Below, in pieces: positions 43,042 through 53,496 of a DNA stretch of 64,000 nucleotides. Under the pieces are notes generated by a model. It was not told the DNA's origin. It worked only from the letters and a program-made list of their open reading frames with translations, and did no database searches. The position numbers were made by a program, and so were the translations under genes. Numbering within the stretch: position 1 is the stretch's first letter; every line of letters starts with the position of its first letter. The DNA is from Nitzschia sp. pyKryTriq1 (taxonomy: Eukaryota; Bacillariophyta; Bacillariophyceae; Bacillariales; Bacillariaceae): assembly GCA_956465555.1 (NCBI GenBank), contig OY101129.1:1054001-1118000 (forward strand). Reading direction: 5' to 3'.

Positions 43042-46000
43042 GATGGTAGTGGCGGCGCAAGATAGTACGTCAGTGGCGGCGTCAGTGTCGGGTGGTGGCG
43101 ACGGCAGCAGTCATGAGGATCTTCTCAATCAACAACAACAAGTGGATTTGGTGGATTCTGCTGAGGATCATGACGACGACGACGACGACGACGACGATGA
43201 TGATGATGACGATACGGTGGAAATGACGCAACCTGCTGTGTCGTCGTCAATGGTGGTACCGATTGTGGCTCAGCAATCCATGATGAGGAGCAACACCACC
43301 AGTCAAGAAGCGACGACGACCATCAGTACCGGTATGATGATGCCTCCTCTATTGTCTACTCAGCCTACTGTGCTTGAAGAAGAACAAGAAGATGGACACG
43401 CACAAGCACAGGAACAGGAACAGGAACAGGAACAGGAAACTGCTGCCGTACTACAGGACGAACCTACAAGTCAAGATATCAGTGCCACCATGCTCCGTGA
43501 GACGGGTGCATCTTCGATTATTCCAAGCCATCATAGTACAGGGAATAATGATGACGACAGCGAACTGACAGAAGTCGATGAGCCGACGACTACTGCAGCC
43601 GTCGAAAATGTCAACGTGGTAGATTCGAACAATAATGGCATGTTTGGATCTCCCACTTTGACTAAACATGAAGACAGTGCTGATGACAGGCAAGGAAATG
43701 GCGGCGGCCAGGATGGTGATGATGATGATGATGATGCAGACAGTGAAATCACAGATGTTGACGCTCCACAGCACACGTCGACTTTGAATCCTGGGCAGGC
43801 GTCAGAAGAGAAACAAGATGAAATGAATCTTGAAGGTCCAACAAGCCAAGAAGTAGCTGCCGCGCCCGAGAAAGAGGAGAAGGAGGAGGATGAGGATGAG
43901 GAGCCCCTTGTGGAGAAACAAGATTTGGAAATCGTCATTCCAGAGGATTCAGCTCTCAAGGGTATCCACTCGAGCACAACGATGCTACTTGGCGAGAACC
44001 TACTAGCAGCAATCGAAGGAGAAGGCCAAACAAGATCTTCAATGGGGAGTTTGGATTACACTCAAACCCAATTATTGTGCACTCAGACGGAGAAGGAGCA
44101 GGAGCAACAACAACAACAACAACTTGTTGGCAAGCTTGTTGGTACCCAAAAAACGAATGATCCGGATCGCATTGGAGTCGAATCAGAAGGCCCTGGCAAC
44201 GAGGACTCCACGAACCCTTCATTGCTGCTGGATGCTACTTCTACAATGGCACCTGTAGTACTACAGGACGAACCTTCAAGTCAAGATATTAGTGCCACCA
44301 TGCTCCGTGAGACGGGTGCATCTTCGATTATTCCAAGCCATCATAGTACAGGAAATAACGACGACGACAGTGAACTGACAGAAGTCGATGAGCCGACTAC
44401 TACTGCAGCCGTCGAAAATGTCAACGTGGTAGATTCGAACAATAATGGCATGTTTGGATCTCCCACTTTGACTAAACATGAAGACAGTGCTGATGACAGG
44501 CAAGGAAATGGCGGCGGCCAGGATGGTGATGATGATGATGATGATGCAGACAGTGAAATCACAGATGTTGACGCTCCACAGCACACGTCGACTTTGAATC
44601 CTGGGCAGGCGTCAGAAGAGAAACAAGATGAAATGAATCTTGAAGGTCCAACAAGCCAAGAAGTAGCTGCCGCGCCCGAGAAAGAGGAGAAGGAGGAGGA
44701 GGAGGAGGAGGAAGTCCTTGTGGAGGAACAGGGTTTGGAAACCGTCATTCCAGAGGAGTCAGCTGTCAAGGGTACCGAGAAGCCGACGACGAAGAACAAG
44801 AACAAGTCCATCGTCCACGACAATGAAAGCAAAGAGAACCAGGCGGAAAATTTCAAGCAGGATGTCATTGAGGAGACCGAAACCACCACGGCTCCTCGAA
44901 CATCGGTGGGACTAGGCAACAAGGAGCCAGCTTCAAGTACCACTCCCACGGCCAGACCCAAGATTACAAGACAGCGGAGCAGAGAGGCCCACCTCTTTGC
45001 CAAAAAGGCCATGGCCCCGGACAAAGTGCGTGTCCAGGCAACAAAGAAAAATCGCGAAGTCTACGCAAAGAAGAGGAAAGAACACGAGCTCCCGCCCACT
45101 CCTACTGCCAAGAAAGCACGTGTTGGTGGAGGAGGCATTTGCAGCGTTGCATCCACGCCCCAACAGCAGCCGATTACGACTCCATCGAGTGAGGCGTCCA
45201 TCACTCGGTCGACACGGAAACGGACGAGAGCGTCGCCGTCCAACAAATCTGACGACGGCTCGTCTACTACGATCCGCATCATGACGACTTGCGGCGTCAA
45301 AATCTCGGCAAGGGTAAGTTGATCATGCGAGACCCGTTGGCAGTACCTCTTTTGCGATTATGCCACATTCTCACTTGTTTCGAATATATATAGGATGTGA
45401 AGAAAATTGGTGGAGTACTTTTGGAAAACGTCGAAGATACCGTTTCGGCAACCCATGTGATTGCTAGAAGCAACAGCAAGGGTCAGTCTCTGACACGAAC
45501 GCCCAAACTAATGATCGCCATGAGTCGAGTGCCCAACATTGTGCATTTGGATTGGTGGGAACAACAGAAACAAATGAAGGGCAGCAACAACAACGTCGTC
45601 GACGTCGACCCCAAGAAATATTGGCTGCTCCAGGAAAAGGAGGCGGAAACGAAGTACAAGTTCAAGATGAGTGAGAGTTTGGCACGCGCCCAAACACTTC
45701 GAGACCAAGGACGGCTTCTCTTGACAGGCTACAACGTTTACTTTTGCAAAGGTGTGACTGGAAAAACTTCCAAAGACAATATCACTCCCGACAAGAAGAG
45801 CTTTCGACTGATCTTGGAGGGCGCCGGTGCGACTGTAGTGACCCACCCGGCGACGACGACGACGACGACAACAGGAGGAGGAGAGGATCAGCACCAGCTC
45901 CAGCAGCAAAACAAAAAGACGATTATCATTACGAGCAAGATTGAAGCGGAGGCCGAGAAACAACTTAGTGACAAGCACGTAGCCGCTGCGGTCGACCATG

Positions 46001-46098
46001 GTGCGGTGGTCCAAAACACGGAACAAATTTTTCATGCCATCATGACCCAGCAGTTCAAGGTCTCTACTCTACTAGCTAGTAGAGTCTCTAGTAGCTAG
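41570..46098 (+). CDS. MDC1/PTIP-like tandem BRCT protein with large acidic repeats
   Basis: Exons 41570-45313 and 45394-46098 (phase 0, GTAAGT...TATATAG), 1482 residues. The C-terminus is a BRCT pair. BRCT1 (about 1236-1345) has IRIMTTCGVKISARDVKKIGG, THVIARS and the conserved Trp in IVHLDWW. BRCT2 (about 1360-1470) has LLLTGYNVYFCKGV, LEGAGATVV, TIIITSKIEAE and a final helix. Spacing and wording resemble MDC1 and PTIP BRCT pairs, which read phospho-Ser at DNA breaks. Near residues 210-320, CCYLSFDVDGEHLAIKDM...VVN...LNPGDRI...IFEYEY could be a divergent FHA domain with an acidic insert; this is tentative. The middle is acidic and Gln/Thr-rich and contains two copies of a roughly 174-residue block 270 residues apart. 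KKARVG and RSTRKRTR are likely NLSs. Confidence 0.78.
43448..43968 (+). repeat. Intragenic direct repeat, unit 1
   Basis: Begins at GTACTACAGGACGAACC and is repeated 810 bp downstream at 44258-44778 without a length change. It encodes the SQDISATMLRETGASSIIPS and NNNGMFGSPTLTKHEDSADD blocks of the BRCT protein. Confidence 0.95.
44258..44778 (+). repeat. Intragenic direct repeat, unit 2
   Basis: Second copy of the unit at 43448-43968, offset exactly 810 bp (270 codons). Only scattered substitutions are seen over most of its length, with more near its 3' end. Confidence 0.95.
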
Positions 46099-46602
46099 AG
46101 TACCGGTACCTGGTTCGGCCGTACCGTACTACTCTAGAGGCAGTGGTGTAGCAGAGTCATGACGAGAGCGAGAGCCGAATGTGTAGTAGTAGTAGTTGTA
46201 GTAGTATCACGTGCTACCTCTACTACTAGAGCAGCAGCAAGTAGGACTTGCATACTACTAATCTACTAAACTACTCTAGTAGAGTAGTAGTAATCGACAT
46301 GTCTACTACTGCTACTAGTAGTAGTAGTAGTAGATTAGACAGTGGTGCACTGTTCTTCGCTGCTTTACGAGAGTAGTACGAGTATGAAGTAGTTCATGAC
46401 TAATATTATGCTGGTAATGTAATAGTACTTACTCCAGGATATTCAGTGAATAGAATTTCGTAGCTACTACTACTACTACTACTAGCTTTTCGTTCGTGGT
46501 ACCAATATTCTCCTGCTGCTGCTGCTGGTGTGGTGGTGGTGGTGGTTGCTACGTTATTATTATTATTATTATTAGTAGTAGTAGTAGTCGTAGTATTGCT
46601 TT
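46099..46602. other. Convergent spacer rich in TAG/TAC repeats
   Basis: Between the stops of the BRCT and cyclophilin-like genes. Contains several ACTAGT-centred short palindromes (for example CTACTAGCTAGTAG near 46068-46082), (TAG)n at about 46316-46333, (TAC)n near 46463-46482 and (TAT)n/(TAG)n at about 46555-46590. No gene was found. Confidence 0.5.
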
Positions 46603-48165
46603 TTATAGAATATACGCTCGTTTGATTCCTATTCGTTGTCGGTACCAGATCCCATTCCGGGTCGGTGCCGCTTCCATACGTTGGACGGTATCCAATCCTT
46701 CAATGATTTTGGCAAAGCATGGTTCTCCAATATGTATATCGGAATTGTCTTGCGTATTGATATAAAAGGACGGACTTTCATCGGCCGCAAAGGCGACGGT
46801 ATAGGCGGAATGGGGAAAGTCGGGACTGTATTCCTTAAAGGCGACGCTGTCCAATCCCTTTTGGGCAAAGGAACGGACCTTGGCGGCGGCCGACGACGTG
46901 CCATCGTAGGGGAGAGGCGCCGCCTTGATGACATGCATGGCATTGAGAATAAAGGAACATCCATCAAAGAGTTGCGCATTGACCATTTCCAAAAACATAT
47001 ATACGGAATGTGGCATTTTATCCAAGGGTGCCATTTCCATGACAATGGTATTAGGACCATTGCTATTGTTGTTGTGATTGTTTTTGTCATTCGAGTTGGA
47101 ATCGTGTTGTTTGAGATGATTGTGAGAATGTTGAGAAGAAGTAGAAGCATAAGAGTCGGGGAAATCCAGTTCGAGTTGGACTCGGATCTTTCCGGAACCA
47201 TATTTGAGCATGGCATCGGCTTTACTAATGTCTTGCAAATGCTTTTGGAGTGTTCCAATCTGTAGCGAGCCTTCCTTTAGCTTGTCTTGTAGCGTTTGAA
47301 TCTCTTCGGCTCGAACATAAGTAGAGGTGCTGCTGCTGCTGCCTGGACTGCTGGGACTGCTGTTGGGGTGATCGTGCTGTTGTTCGAGTCGCGCCGCAGC
47401 TGCCGCATCAGTACTGAGTTTCATCATTTGACGTTGCAATCGTCGAATATCCTGTTCGACATTATTGAATTGGGCCCGGACCTTGCGTCGGTGTTCCGTC
47501 AAACGCAAGACTTGTTCGAGAGCATCGTGCAAGGTTGCATGGGACTGACTGTACAAAAACATGCCCAACCCCAAAAAGGCGGCCACCAACAGAGCGTACA
47601 CTGGATTCTTGCGTTTTTTGGCCGTAAAGACAAAGGTCGAAGTGGTGTTGCTGGTGCCGGCGTTGGGTTCCGCACCATTGTTGTGGTGGTTGTTTCTCCA
47701 GTAGGGCAAACAGGGTTCGCTCGAGACACTTCCATTGGAAGAGCGACTGTAAAAGCTACTTCGAAAAGGATTACTAGTGGTACTCCCGTAGGGTTGCTGC
47801 GGAGGAATTCGGCTGAGGAGCTTTTGATGGTGCGAAGAGCAGGTACTACTCGCATCGTCATAAAACGTCAAGTCATCATCATCGTACGATCCTGTGGATG
47901 CTGCCGACATGGACACGGACATGGACATGCTTGTGGTACTTGTACTGCTGTATCGATGATGAGGATGATGATGATGATGATGATGATGCTGGGCTTGAGC
48001 AGCACCAGGGGAAAGTTCCGAATACAAGGGTAGGATTTGATCGTGACCACTTTCACTATTCAAGGCTGTCGATGTACTGCTGGATGTGGTCCCTACGCTC
48101 ATTGTACTTTCCATCGCTGCATCACTTATTGTTGTGGGAGAGAGTCTTCTTTGTTTCACCACCAT
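46603..48165 (-). CDS. Membrane-anchored coiled-coil protein with degenerate cyclophilin-like domain
   Basis: 520 residues in one exon, ATG at 48163-48165. A Ser/His-rich N-terminus of about 185 residues precedes one membrane helix (188-206, YALLVAAFLGLGMFLY), suggesting type II topology. A coiled coil follows (about 210-320, heptads through VRAQFNNVEQDIRRLQRQMMKL). The C-terminal region fits a cyclophilin fold: KIRVQLELD, then MPHSVYMFLEMVNAQLFDG, and PSFYINTQDN...GEPCFAKIIEGLDTVQRM. The usual catalytic stretch around Arg (FHRxxxxFMxQGG) is replaced by CSFILNAMHVIKAAP, so peptidyl-prolyl isomerase activity is doubtful. An Asn/His-rich insert splits the first strands. It may act in the secretory pathway, as a binding rather than catalytic module. 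Confidence 0.75.
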   Translation of the reverse strand: MVVKQRRLSPTTISDAAMESTMSVGTTSSSTSTALNSESGHDQILPLYSELSPGAAQAQHHHHHHHHPHHRYSSTSTTSMSMSVSMSAASTGSYDDDDLTFYDDASSTCSSHHQKLLSRIPPQQPYGSTTSNPFRSSFYSRSSNGSVSSEPCLPYWRNNHHNNGAEPNAGTSNTTSTFVFTAKKRKNPVYALLVAAFLGLGMFLYSQSHATLHDALEQVLRLTEHRRKVRAQFNNVEQDIRRLQRQMMKLSTDAAAAARLEQQHDHPNSSPSSPGSSSSTSTYVRAEEIQTLQDKLKEGSLQIGTLQKHLQDISKADAMLKYGSGKIRVQLELDFPDSYASTSSQHSHNHLKQHDSNSNDKNNHNNNSNGPNTIVMEMAPLDKMPHSVYMFLEMVNAQLFDGCSFILNAMHVIKAAPLPYDGTSSAAAKVRSFAQKGLDSVAFKEYSPDFPHSAYTVAFAADESPSFYINTQDNSDIHIGEPCFAKIIEGLDTVQRMEAAPTRNGIWYRQRIGIKRAYIL

Positions 48166-49566
48166 GGTTGGTTGAGAAAGTAGGCATCAGAGCACAGAGA
48201 GCAGCAGACGAAGCAGCATGAAAAAAGAGGCGAGAAGAGCTCTGGTACTTAACGTACTTGTACAAACGTTCAAAAAGACCGCGATCGATGATGCGGTCGG
48301 CCGGCGACATACACATAATGCACCCAAGATCTCCACGTCAAATGACCCAATGACCCTTCGAGCAACTAGCGCACAATCCCGTGCGCGCGTCAGTGGTAAT
48401 CGTGAAATAGGAAATCTTCTAGGGCCTTCCATAATCAGTCGTAGTTGTCATTATTGCCTCTCAATGAGAATGCATCTTAAGTGAAGAATTATCAAAGGTA
48501 ATAATAAAGTCCAAGATTCACCGGACAAGAAGCTAGCAGAAGCAGATTAAAGCACTCGGGAATGAAGACAATCATATTATGCCTGATAGCTTGGATGTTA
48601 AGTACTGAACGAATGTCAATAAGACTGACGGCGGCGTGTGGCTGGTGGTGCATGCGAAGAAGGCATTTTATGCATACGGTACTCGTATAACAGTACCAGG
48701 TACGGTACCGGTACAGTAGGCTCACTTTTTACTTCCTCACCAGCGATAGCAAAATCGTGATACTGGTGTAGTATCATACAGGATTTCGTCACTCGAGCCA
48801 AACGAATCGTCACTTGTAAAGATATTTAAAAAAACAAGTGCTCTCTACTAGAGTAGGAAGAACAAAGAAGTTCCAATGTACTCACAAGCCGTGCTGCTAA
48901 GAAGTATCTGTGTGGAGGAGGAGGTGTTCTTGTCATGACCATCATCGAAGAATCATCGAATGTGCACCATGTGCCAAGAATTGGAGTATCGACGCCGCCC
49001 ATAAAAGAAATGCAACCTGGCACATACGAAGCTATGTATAAGGTTGCATGGAAACTGGAAATGTGAGTCGTCGGCTACAGTAGTATATGAAAACCTGATT
49101 TTGCGTGGAAGGCATCTTGAGAGGAAAAGACACAGCCACGTGCAAGAATGAGTGCAAGTACGTTCGTTCATACCAAGGTCTCCTTGTTCGTACATACGAA
49201 TATACATTGGTGAGAGTATAGCATACATCATACTGAACTGTCTATTTGTACGCGTATTAATCGATGATTGATTCTCGTCCCTCTCGCATGACCGCACCAG
49301 AAGGGCTTTGCTTTGCCGATTGGTCCATTTCCATACTGTACACAAATCATTCGTTTCGTGTTCCTTGAGTATAGTATAGTATAGTAGAGAACCGACAAGC
49401 GTACGAGTAGCATACCGAATCGGCATGATACGATCAGGACGGGCGGTCATTATGATCGCATCAACTCTCCCTCTTGCTCGTCTCCCAACCCCTTCCCCTT
49501 TCGTACTAAATAAGTCAGTCATATCCGATATTGTCTTGTTTTCAGCTCGAAGTAGTAGTCCTTGTG
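48166..49566. other. Long intergenic region
   Basis: About 1.4 kb between two minus-strand genes. A 206-codon ATG ORF at 48953-49573 (-) overlaps the end of the GFA-domain gene but shows no domain, composition bias or targeting signal and is not called. GTAC-rich palindromes (GGTACGGTACCGGTAC) lie near 48698-48715. Confidence 0.4.
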
Positions 49567-50421
49567 TTAGCATCCTGCCTCGCCCGTGTCCTCCTCGTCT
49601 GTTGCGGATTGGACTATTATTTCTCCCTTTTTATTCACAAATCGAACCGGAGTCTCCATGGTAGGAATTTCGTTCCAATCTTGTGTGGGTTGACATGGAT
49701 CTTGTTTGTAAAGACCCCAACCAGCGCAGGAAGGAATGGTGGTGGTGGTTGTCGTCGCAATGTTGTCGTCGCCCCTGGTGCTGCTGCTGCCGCTGCCGCT
49801 GCCAAGATTAGTAGTATTGGTAGTATTGTGGGTCGGCCAAAGTGCTGATTCGTATCCGGCTCGTTCATTCGCAAAGATAAGAGAATCTCGGGTCGGGTCC
49901 ACAAAGAAAGAATCATCACCGGCGTCGTCGTCGTCGTCTTCGAACTCCACCAAAGAGCCCATGGGAATCCACAACGTATGAGACTCCTCGTGATAATCAA
50001 AAACGATAGGCGAAGCACAGGTATCACAAAAGTAACGAGTCGCAATGGAAGAGGATTGGTAGGATTTCATTGTATTCTTCACGAAGAAGCTTTCCAATAC
50101 GGGCCACAATTTGGATCGTTCGACGGCCGCAAATGGAATATGGGTCGATCCCGAAAATCGTCGGCACATGCTGCAGTGGCAGACACAAATTTGGGACAAG
50201 TAAATGTTGGAAACTTGCCAAGTGATGGCTCCGCACAAACACGATCCTTGGAGTTTGGTGACAATGCGTTGGAAATTCTTGGCAGCAGCAGATGCTGATG
50301 CCGCTGCTCCTAGATTCTTGCTGGAGGGTGGTGGTGATGGTAGATGCATCGTATTGACCACGGAATGTTCAAATACGGTATGAATAGCCAATATTATAAT
50401 CGTCCAACTTTTGCAGATCAT
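49567..50421 (-). CDS. GFA/CENP-V (Mss4-fold) zinc-binding protein
   Basis: 284 residues from ATG 50419-50421; an in-frame ATG at 50349 would remove 24 hydrophobic residues that may instead be a signal sequence. The GFA domain shows LQGSCLCGAITWQV (first Cys pair), ICVCHCSMCRRFSGS (central CxC..C), and YFCDTCASPIVFDY (last zinc Cys pair). Family members include bacterial glutathione-dependent formaldehyde-activating enzymes and animal CENP-V. Many eukaryotic members have no proven reaction. An acidic Asp insert and a Thr/Ser/Gly stretch extend the C-terminal half. It diverges from the first SGNH gene. Confidence 0.87.
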   Translation of the reverse strand: MICKSWTIIILAIHTVFEHSVVNTMHLPSPPPSSKNLGAAASASAAAKNFQRIVTKLQGSCLCGAITWQVSNIYLSQICVCHCSMCRRFSGSTHIPFAAVERSKLWPVLESFFVKNTMKSYQSSSIATRYFCDTCASPIVFDYHEESHTLWIPMGSLVEFEDDDDDAGDDSFFVDPTRDSLIFANERAGYESALWPTHNTTNTTNLGSGSGSSSTRGDDNIATTTTTTIPSCAGWGLYKQDPCQPTQDWNEIPTMETPVRFVNKKGEIIVQSATDEEDTGEAGC

Positions 50422-50982
50422 GTAGAGATTACCCTCGATACGGTACGTGGTACACGTAGTCTGGAAGATCGCACGTGCTGATGTTCTTCTTCGAATGGAA
50501 TCTTCCCTCCTCGTCGTTCTCGTGCTGACTGTGACTCAATGTCGTTTCGACAAGCTTTGTCCTCAATCGCCGTGCAATGCCTATTCCAACAACAATACTC
50601 GAGGATACGGGCGGTTATGGCAGTATGGTGATGGGATGAGATGAGTGTTGAAGTACTAATGAGAGAGGAGAGATCGGAACGAAAAGGGACACAAGAACGC
50701 ATCCCGCCCGCGATGATGGGCGAGATTCGCGATCTTTTCTGAAAAAAGTTGCAAGGAGGGCGAGGAAGGGTGGACAGGCAGGCGATGATGATGTTATTGT
50801 TGCCATCGCGCGCGCAGAGGTTGATTGATTATTATTGCCCAAAAGTTGAAGTTCTACCAACGGACGGGCGATCTTTCATTTTCGTCGCGCCGGACGGGCC
50901 TTCACCTCGGTTTTCACAAACAAACAAAGAATCATCGCATCATCATCATCATCTCGTTCGTGCATACTATATTGATTTCACC
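50422..50982. promoter_or_regulatory. Divergent intergenic region GFA / SGNH-1
   Basis: 560 bp between divergent start codons. The frame of the SGNH gene is open back to 50749 but without an ATG. No specific control site was recognised. Confidence 0.35.
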
Positions 50983-51942
50983 ATGACCAGGTTATTGCAT
51001 CATCTACTGTTTCCATGTCTATTTGCCTTTTTGCTGATGGCGGCGCCCGTTGCTGCTCAAGAAGAAGAAGTAGAGGCTGACAGTATCCTTGTACTGGGTG
51101 ACTCGTGGGCTGCCTTGTCCAAGGACTTTTTATCGGCCGTCTGCGGCCTCACAAATCCCTTTTCGTTTGAAGCAAAAGATACTGTGAACACAGCTCAGTC
51201 AGGTTCGACAGCTGCTGAATGGGCTGCGAGTGAAAATGCTCGAGAAGCCTTCCAGAAGAGTGATTACGACTATGTCTGGCTCAGTCTCGGAGGGAATGAT
51301 TTTCTCGACTCGGCCTGTGATTTGGATCTCATGGAGCAAGTGAGCGCTGATATCATTCAAGTCATTTCGCAAATTATCGAGTCCACTTCTAATCCGCACT
51401 TGATGATTCTCTACCTTGGATATGCGATTCCATCGGAGGATGTATGTGGTGGTGGCACTACGGCCACCTTGTTTGAAACAGTCGCAAAGTTCATCGCCAA
51501 GAGCATTGAGAGCAGCGCTTATGCGGACCGTGTCAAAGTCATTGACATTTCTGACAAGTTGGTAACATCCGCTTCCAAACCTTTGTCGGATAGTCAATGG
51601 TTTGCAGATTCTATCCATATGCATGAAGATGGATACATCAAAATTTTTGGAATGCCTTCGGTTCAACGCTTCTTTGGCTGCTACTCTGACCTGTCCAGTA
51701 CCGTGGGAGACTTGATTTCGAAGCGAACGGAATCCATGGGGATTTCCAATGCACTTTTGATTCCACTGGTAGTATTGGCGGTCATTTTGGTAATTTTTGT
51801 GTCTTATTGTATGTGCTGCCGCAAATCCAAAAAAGAAAGAAATGTCGAAAAGGAAGCAGAGCAGGGTTGTGTAGTGATGGAGGCCAAGACCGAAGAACAG
51901 GGCGCTATGCCCAAAGATATTAAAGAGGATGACAAACCCTAA
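50983..51942 (+). CDS. SGNH/GDSL-hydrolase-like type I membrane protein 1
   Basis: Start ATG 50983 chosen because it begins a signal peptide (LLHHLLFPCLFAFLLMAAPVAA); 319 residues. SGNH blocks appear in order: LVLGDSWAAL (nucleophile Ser in GDS), a Gly block in SGSTAAEW, LSLGGNDF (GGND) and WFADSIHMHEDGY (Asp-x-x-His dyad). A C-terminal membrane helix (LLIPLVVLAVILVIFVSYCMCC) is followed by a basic/acidic tail of about 40 residues, so the hydrolase domain should face the lumen or cell exterior. Conserved Cys (VCGLTNP, DSACDLD, EDVCGGG, FFGCY) suggest disulfides. All catalytic positions are present. Substrate, likely an ester, is unknown. The neighbouring gene at 52438 is a close paralogue. 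Confidence 0.85.
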   Translation: MTRLLHHLLFPCLFAFLLMAAPVAAQEEEVEADSILVLGDSWAALSKDFLSAVCGLTNPFSFEAKDTVNTAQSGSTAAEWAASENAREAFQKSDYDYVWLSLGGNDFLDSACDLDLMEQVSADIIQVISQIIESTSNPHLMILYLGYAIPSEDVCGGGTTATLFETVAKFIAKSIESSAYADRVKVIDISDKLVTSASKPLSDSQWFADSIHMHEDGYIKIFGMPSVQRFFGCYSDLSSTVGDLISKRTESMGISNALLIPLVVLAVILVIFVSYCMCCRKSKKERNVEKEAEQGCVVMEAKTEEQGAMPKDIKEDDKP

Positions 51943-52437
51943 ACGAAGAGTTTATTTCGTGGGTACCGCACCTTGTTGGATATTTCCAACTTGGATATAA
52001 ATTGTAATAGTACAAGAGAATCCTAGAAATACGATAGGAGAGGTCAGCTCCGTACAGTGGTACACTATTACAGCTGCGGCGACAGAGATCTTTGTCGAGC
52101 TTTGAGAAGAATCATCACAAAAGATACTAAATAGTTGCCGCCTCATCTCTTCAAAGAAAAAAAGGGCGGATATTCGCGAGATCTTTTGTTCTGATGTGCA
52201 AAAGATCGCAAACGTATCGTGGCCAGACGGAAACTATCGCGCGCAAGGCAGGGGTGCGCGGTTCCGTTGAATTTAACGTCTAACCGACGATTTCTTCCTC
52301 GCACGCGCCGACCGGCCATGCTAATTTGATAGTACCGAAGGTCTTTCTCACAAAAGGAGAATCATCATCATGCACAACATCTTCCGCATCCATTATTTTT
52401 TCACTTCTTCATCGCATAATCCTATTATATTATCAAG
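51943..52437. other. Spacer between tandem SGNH genes
   Basis: 495 bp on the plus strand, containing the 3' UTR of the first and promoter of the second SGNH gene. No gene or notable repeat was found. Confidence 0.4.
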
Positions 52438-53496
52438 ATGATGAAGCTGTTTCATCTTCTGTTTCCGTTGATACTGGCGGCACCTAATAATGTTGCCGCT
52501 CGTGGTGGCAATATCCTAGTATTGGGTGATTCATGGGCGGCCTTGTCTCAGGACTTTTTGTCGGTCGTCTGTGGCCTCACAAATCCCTTTTCGTTTGACA
52601 TCAAAAAGACGGCCAACACCGCTATATCGGGTACCACAGCCGCCGAGTGGGCAGCGAGCGAAAAAGCGAAGGAAGCCTTCGAGAAGAATGATTATGATTA
52701 TGTATGGCTCAGTCTTGGAGGCAATGATTTTCTGGATTCGGCCTGTGACTTGGATCTCAAGGAACAAGTGAGCGCCGACATTATTGAAGTTATATCCCAC
52801 ATTATCGAGTCCACGGCCAATCCGGACTTGAAGATTCTCTACCTTGGATATGCGATTCCATCGGAGGATGTCTGTGGTGGCGGCACTACGGCCACCTTGT
52901 TTGAAACAGTCGCGGCGTTCATTGCCGAGAGCATTCAATCCAGTATTTACGCGGACAGTGTCAAACTCATTGACATTACTGAGGAGCTTGTAACTTCTGC
53001 CTCGACTCCCTTGTCGGATAGTCAATGGTTTGCGGATGCGATTCATATGAATGAGGATGGATACATAAAGATATTTGGAATGCCTTCGATTCAAGACTTC
53101 TTTGGATGCGTAGCGACTACTAGCGCACCTTCTGTTGCGCCAGTATCCTCTACCACAAACACAACGACTGCTCCTTCTTCGGCTCAGCCAGAAGGAGGAG
53201 TACCCACCACTTCTTCGGCTCAGCCAGTAGCAGAAACGCCCACCACAATTGCGACCGGCAACGCTCAAGGCGCCAATGCGGAACAAGCAGATTCCCCGGG
53301 AATTTCCACTGGACTAGTGATTGGGCTTGTAGCGTTGGCTGTGATCCTTTTGAAATTGGTGCTTTATTTCATTTATTGCCGCAAATCCGCAAAAGAACGA
53401 AACAATGAGAAAGAAGAAGGAAATGATGTTGTTGTTGTTGTCGACACAGACGACGCTAATGAAGTTGAAATTGTCAACAGCGACGAAAAGGCCTAA
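52438..53496 (+). CDS. SGNH/GDSL-hydrolase-like type I membrane protein 2
   Basis: 352 residues, starting ATG ATG at 52438, with signal peptide LFHLLFPLILAAPNNVAA. It is a tandem paralogue of the upstream gene: GDSWAALS, VCGLTNPFSF, GTTAAEWAASE, WLSLGGNDFLDSACDLD and WFADAIHMNEDGY are all kept, so the Ser, Gly, Asn and Asp/His catalytic set is intact. It differs by a Ser/Thr/Pro/Ala-rich stalk of about 65 residues (two TTSSAQP-type repeats), probably O-glycosylated. The stalk lifts the domain off the membrane helix (GLVIGLVALAVILLKLVLYFIYC). The cytosolic tail is acidic. Function presumably matches the neighbour but with a longer reach. Confidence 0.85.
   Translation: MMKLFHLLFPLILAAPNNVAARGGNILVLGDSWAALSQDFLSVVCGLTNPFSFDIKKTANTAISGTTAAEWAASEKAKEAFEKNDYDYVWLSLGGNDFLDSACDLDLKEQVSADIIEVISHIIESTANPDLKILYLGYAIPSEDVCGGGTTATLFETVAAFIAESIQSSIYADSVKLIDITEELVTSASTPLSDSQWFADAIHMNEDGYIKIFGMPSIQDFFGCVATTSAPSVAPVSSTTNTTTAPSSAQPEGGVPTTSSAQPVAETPTTIATGNAQGANAEQADSPGISTGLVIGLVALAVILLKLVLYFIYCRKSAKERNNEKEEGNDVVVVVDTDDANEVEIVNSDEKA

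Noticed and set aside
46636-48033. Two long plus-strand ORFs (209 and 245 codons) opposite the cyclophilin-like gene
   Set aside because: Antisense to a gene with clear domain matches; no own motif.
48953-49573. 206-codon ATG ORF (-) overlapping the end of the GFA gene
   Set aside because: No recognisable motif, no low-complexity style seen in neighbours, and it lies where the 3' UTR of the GFA gene is expected.
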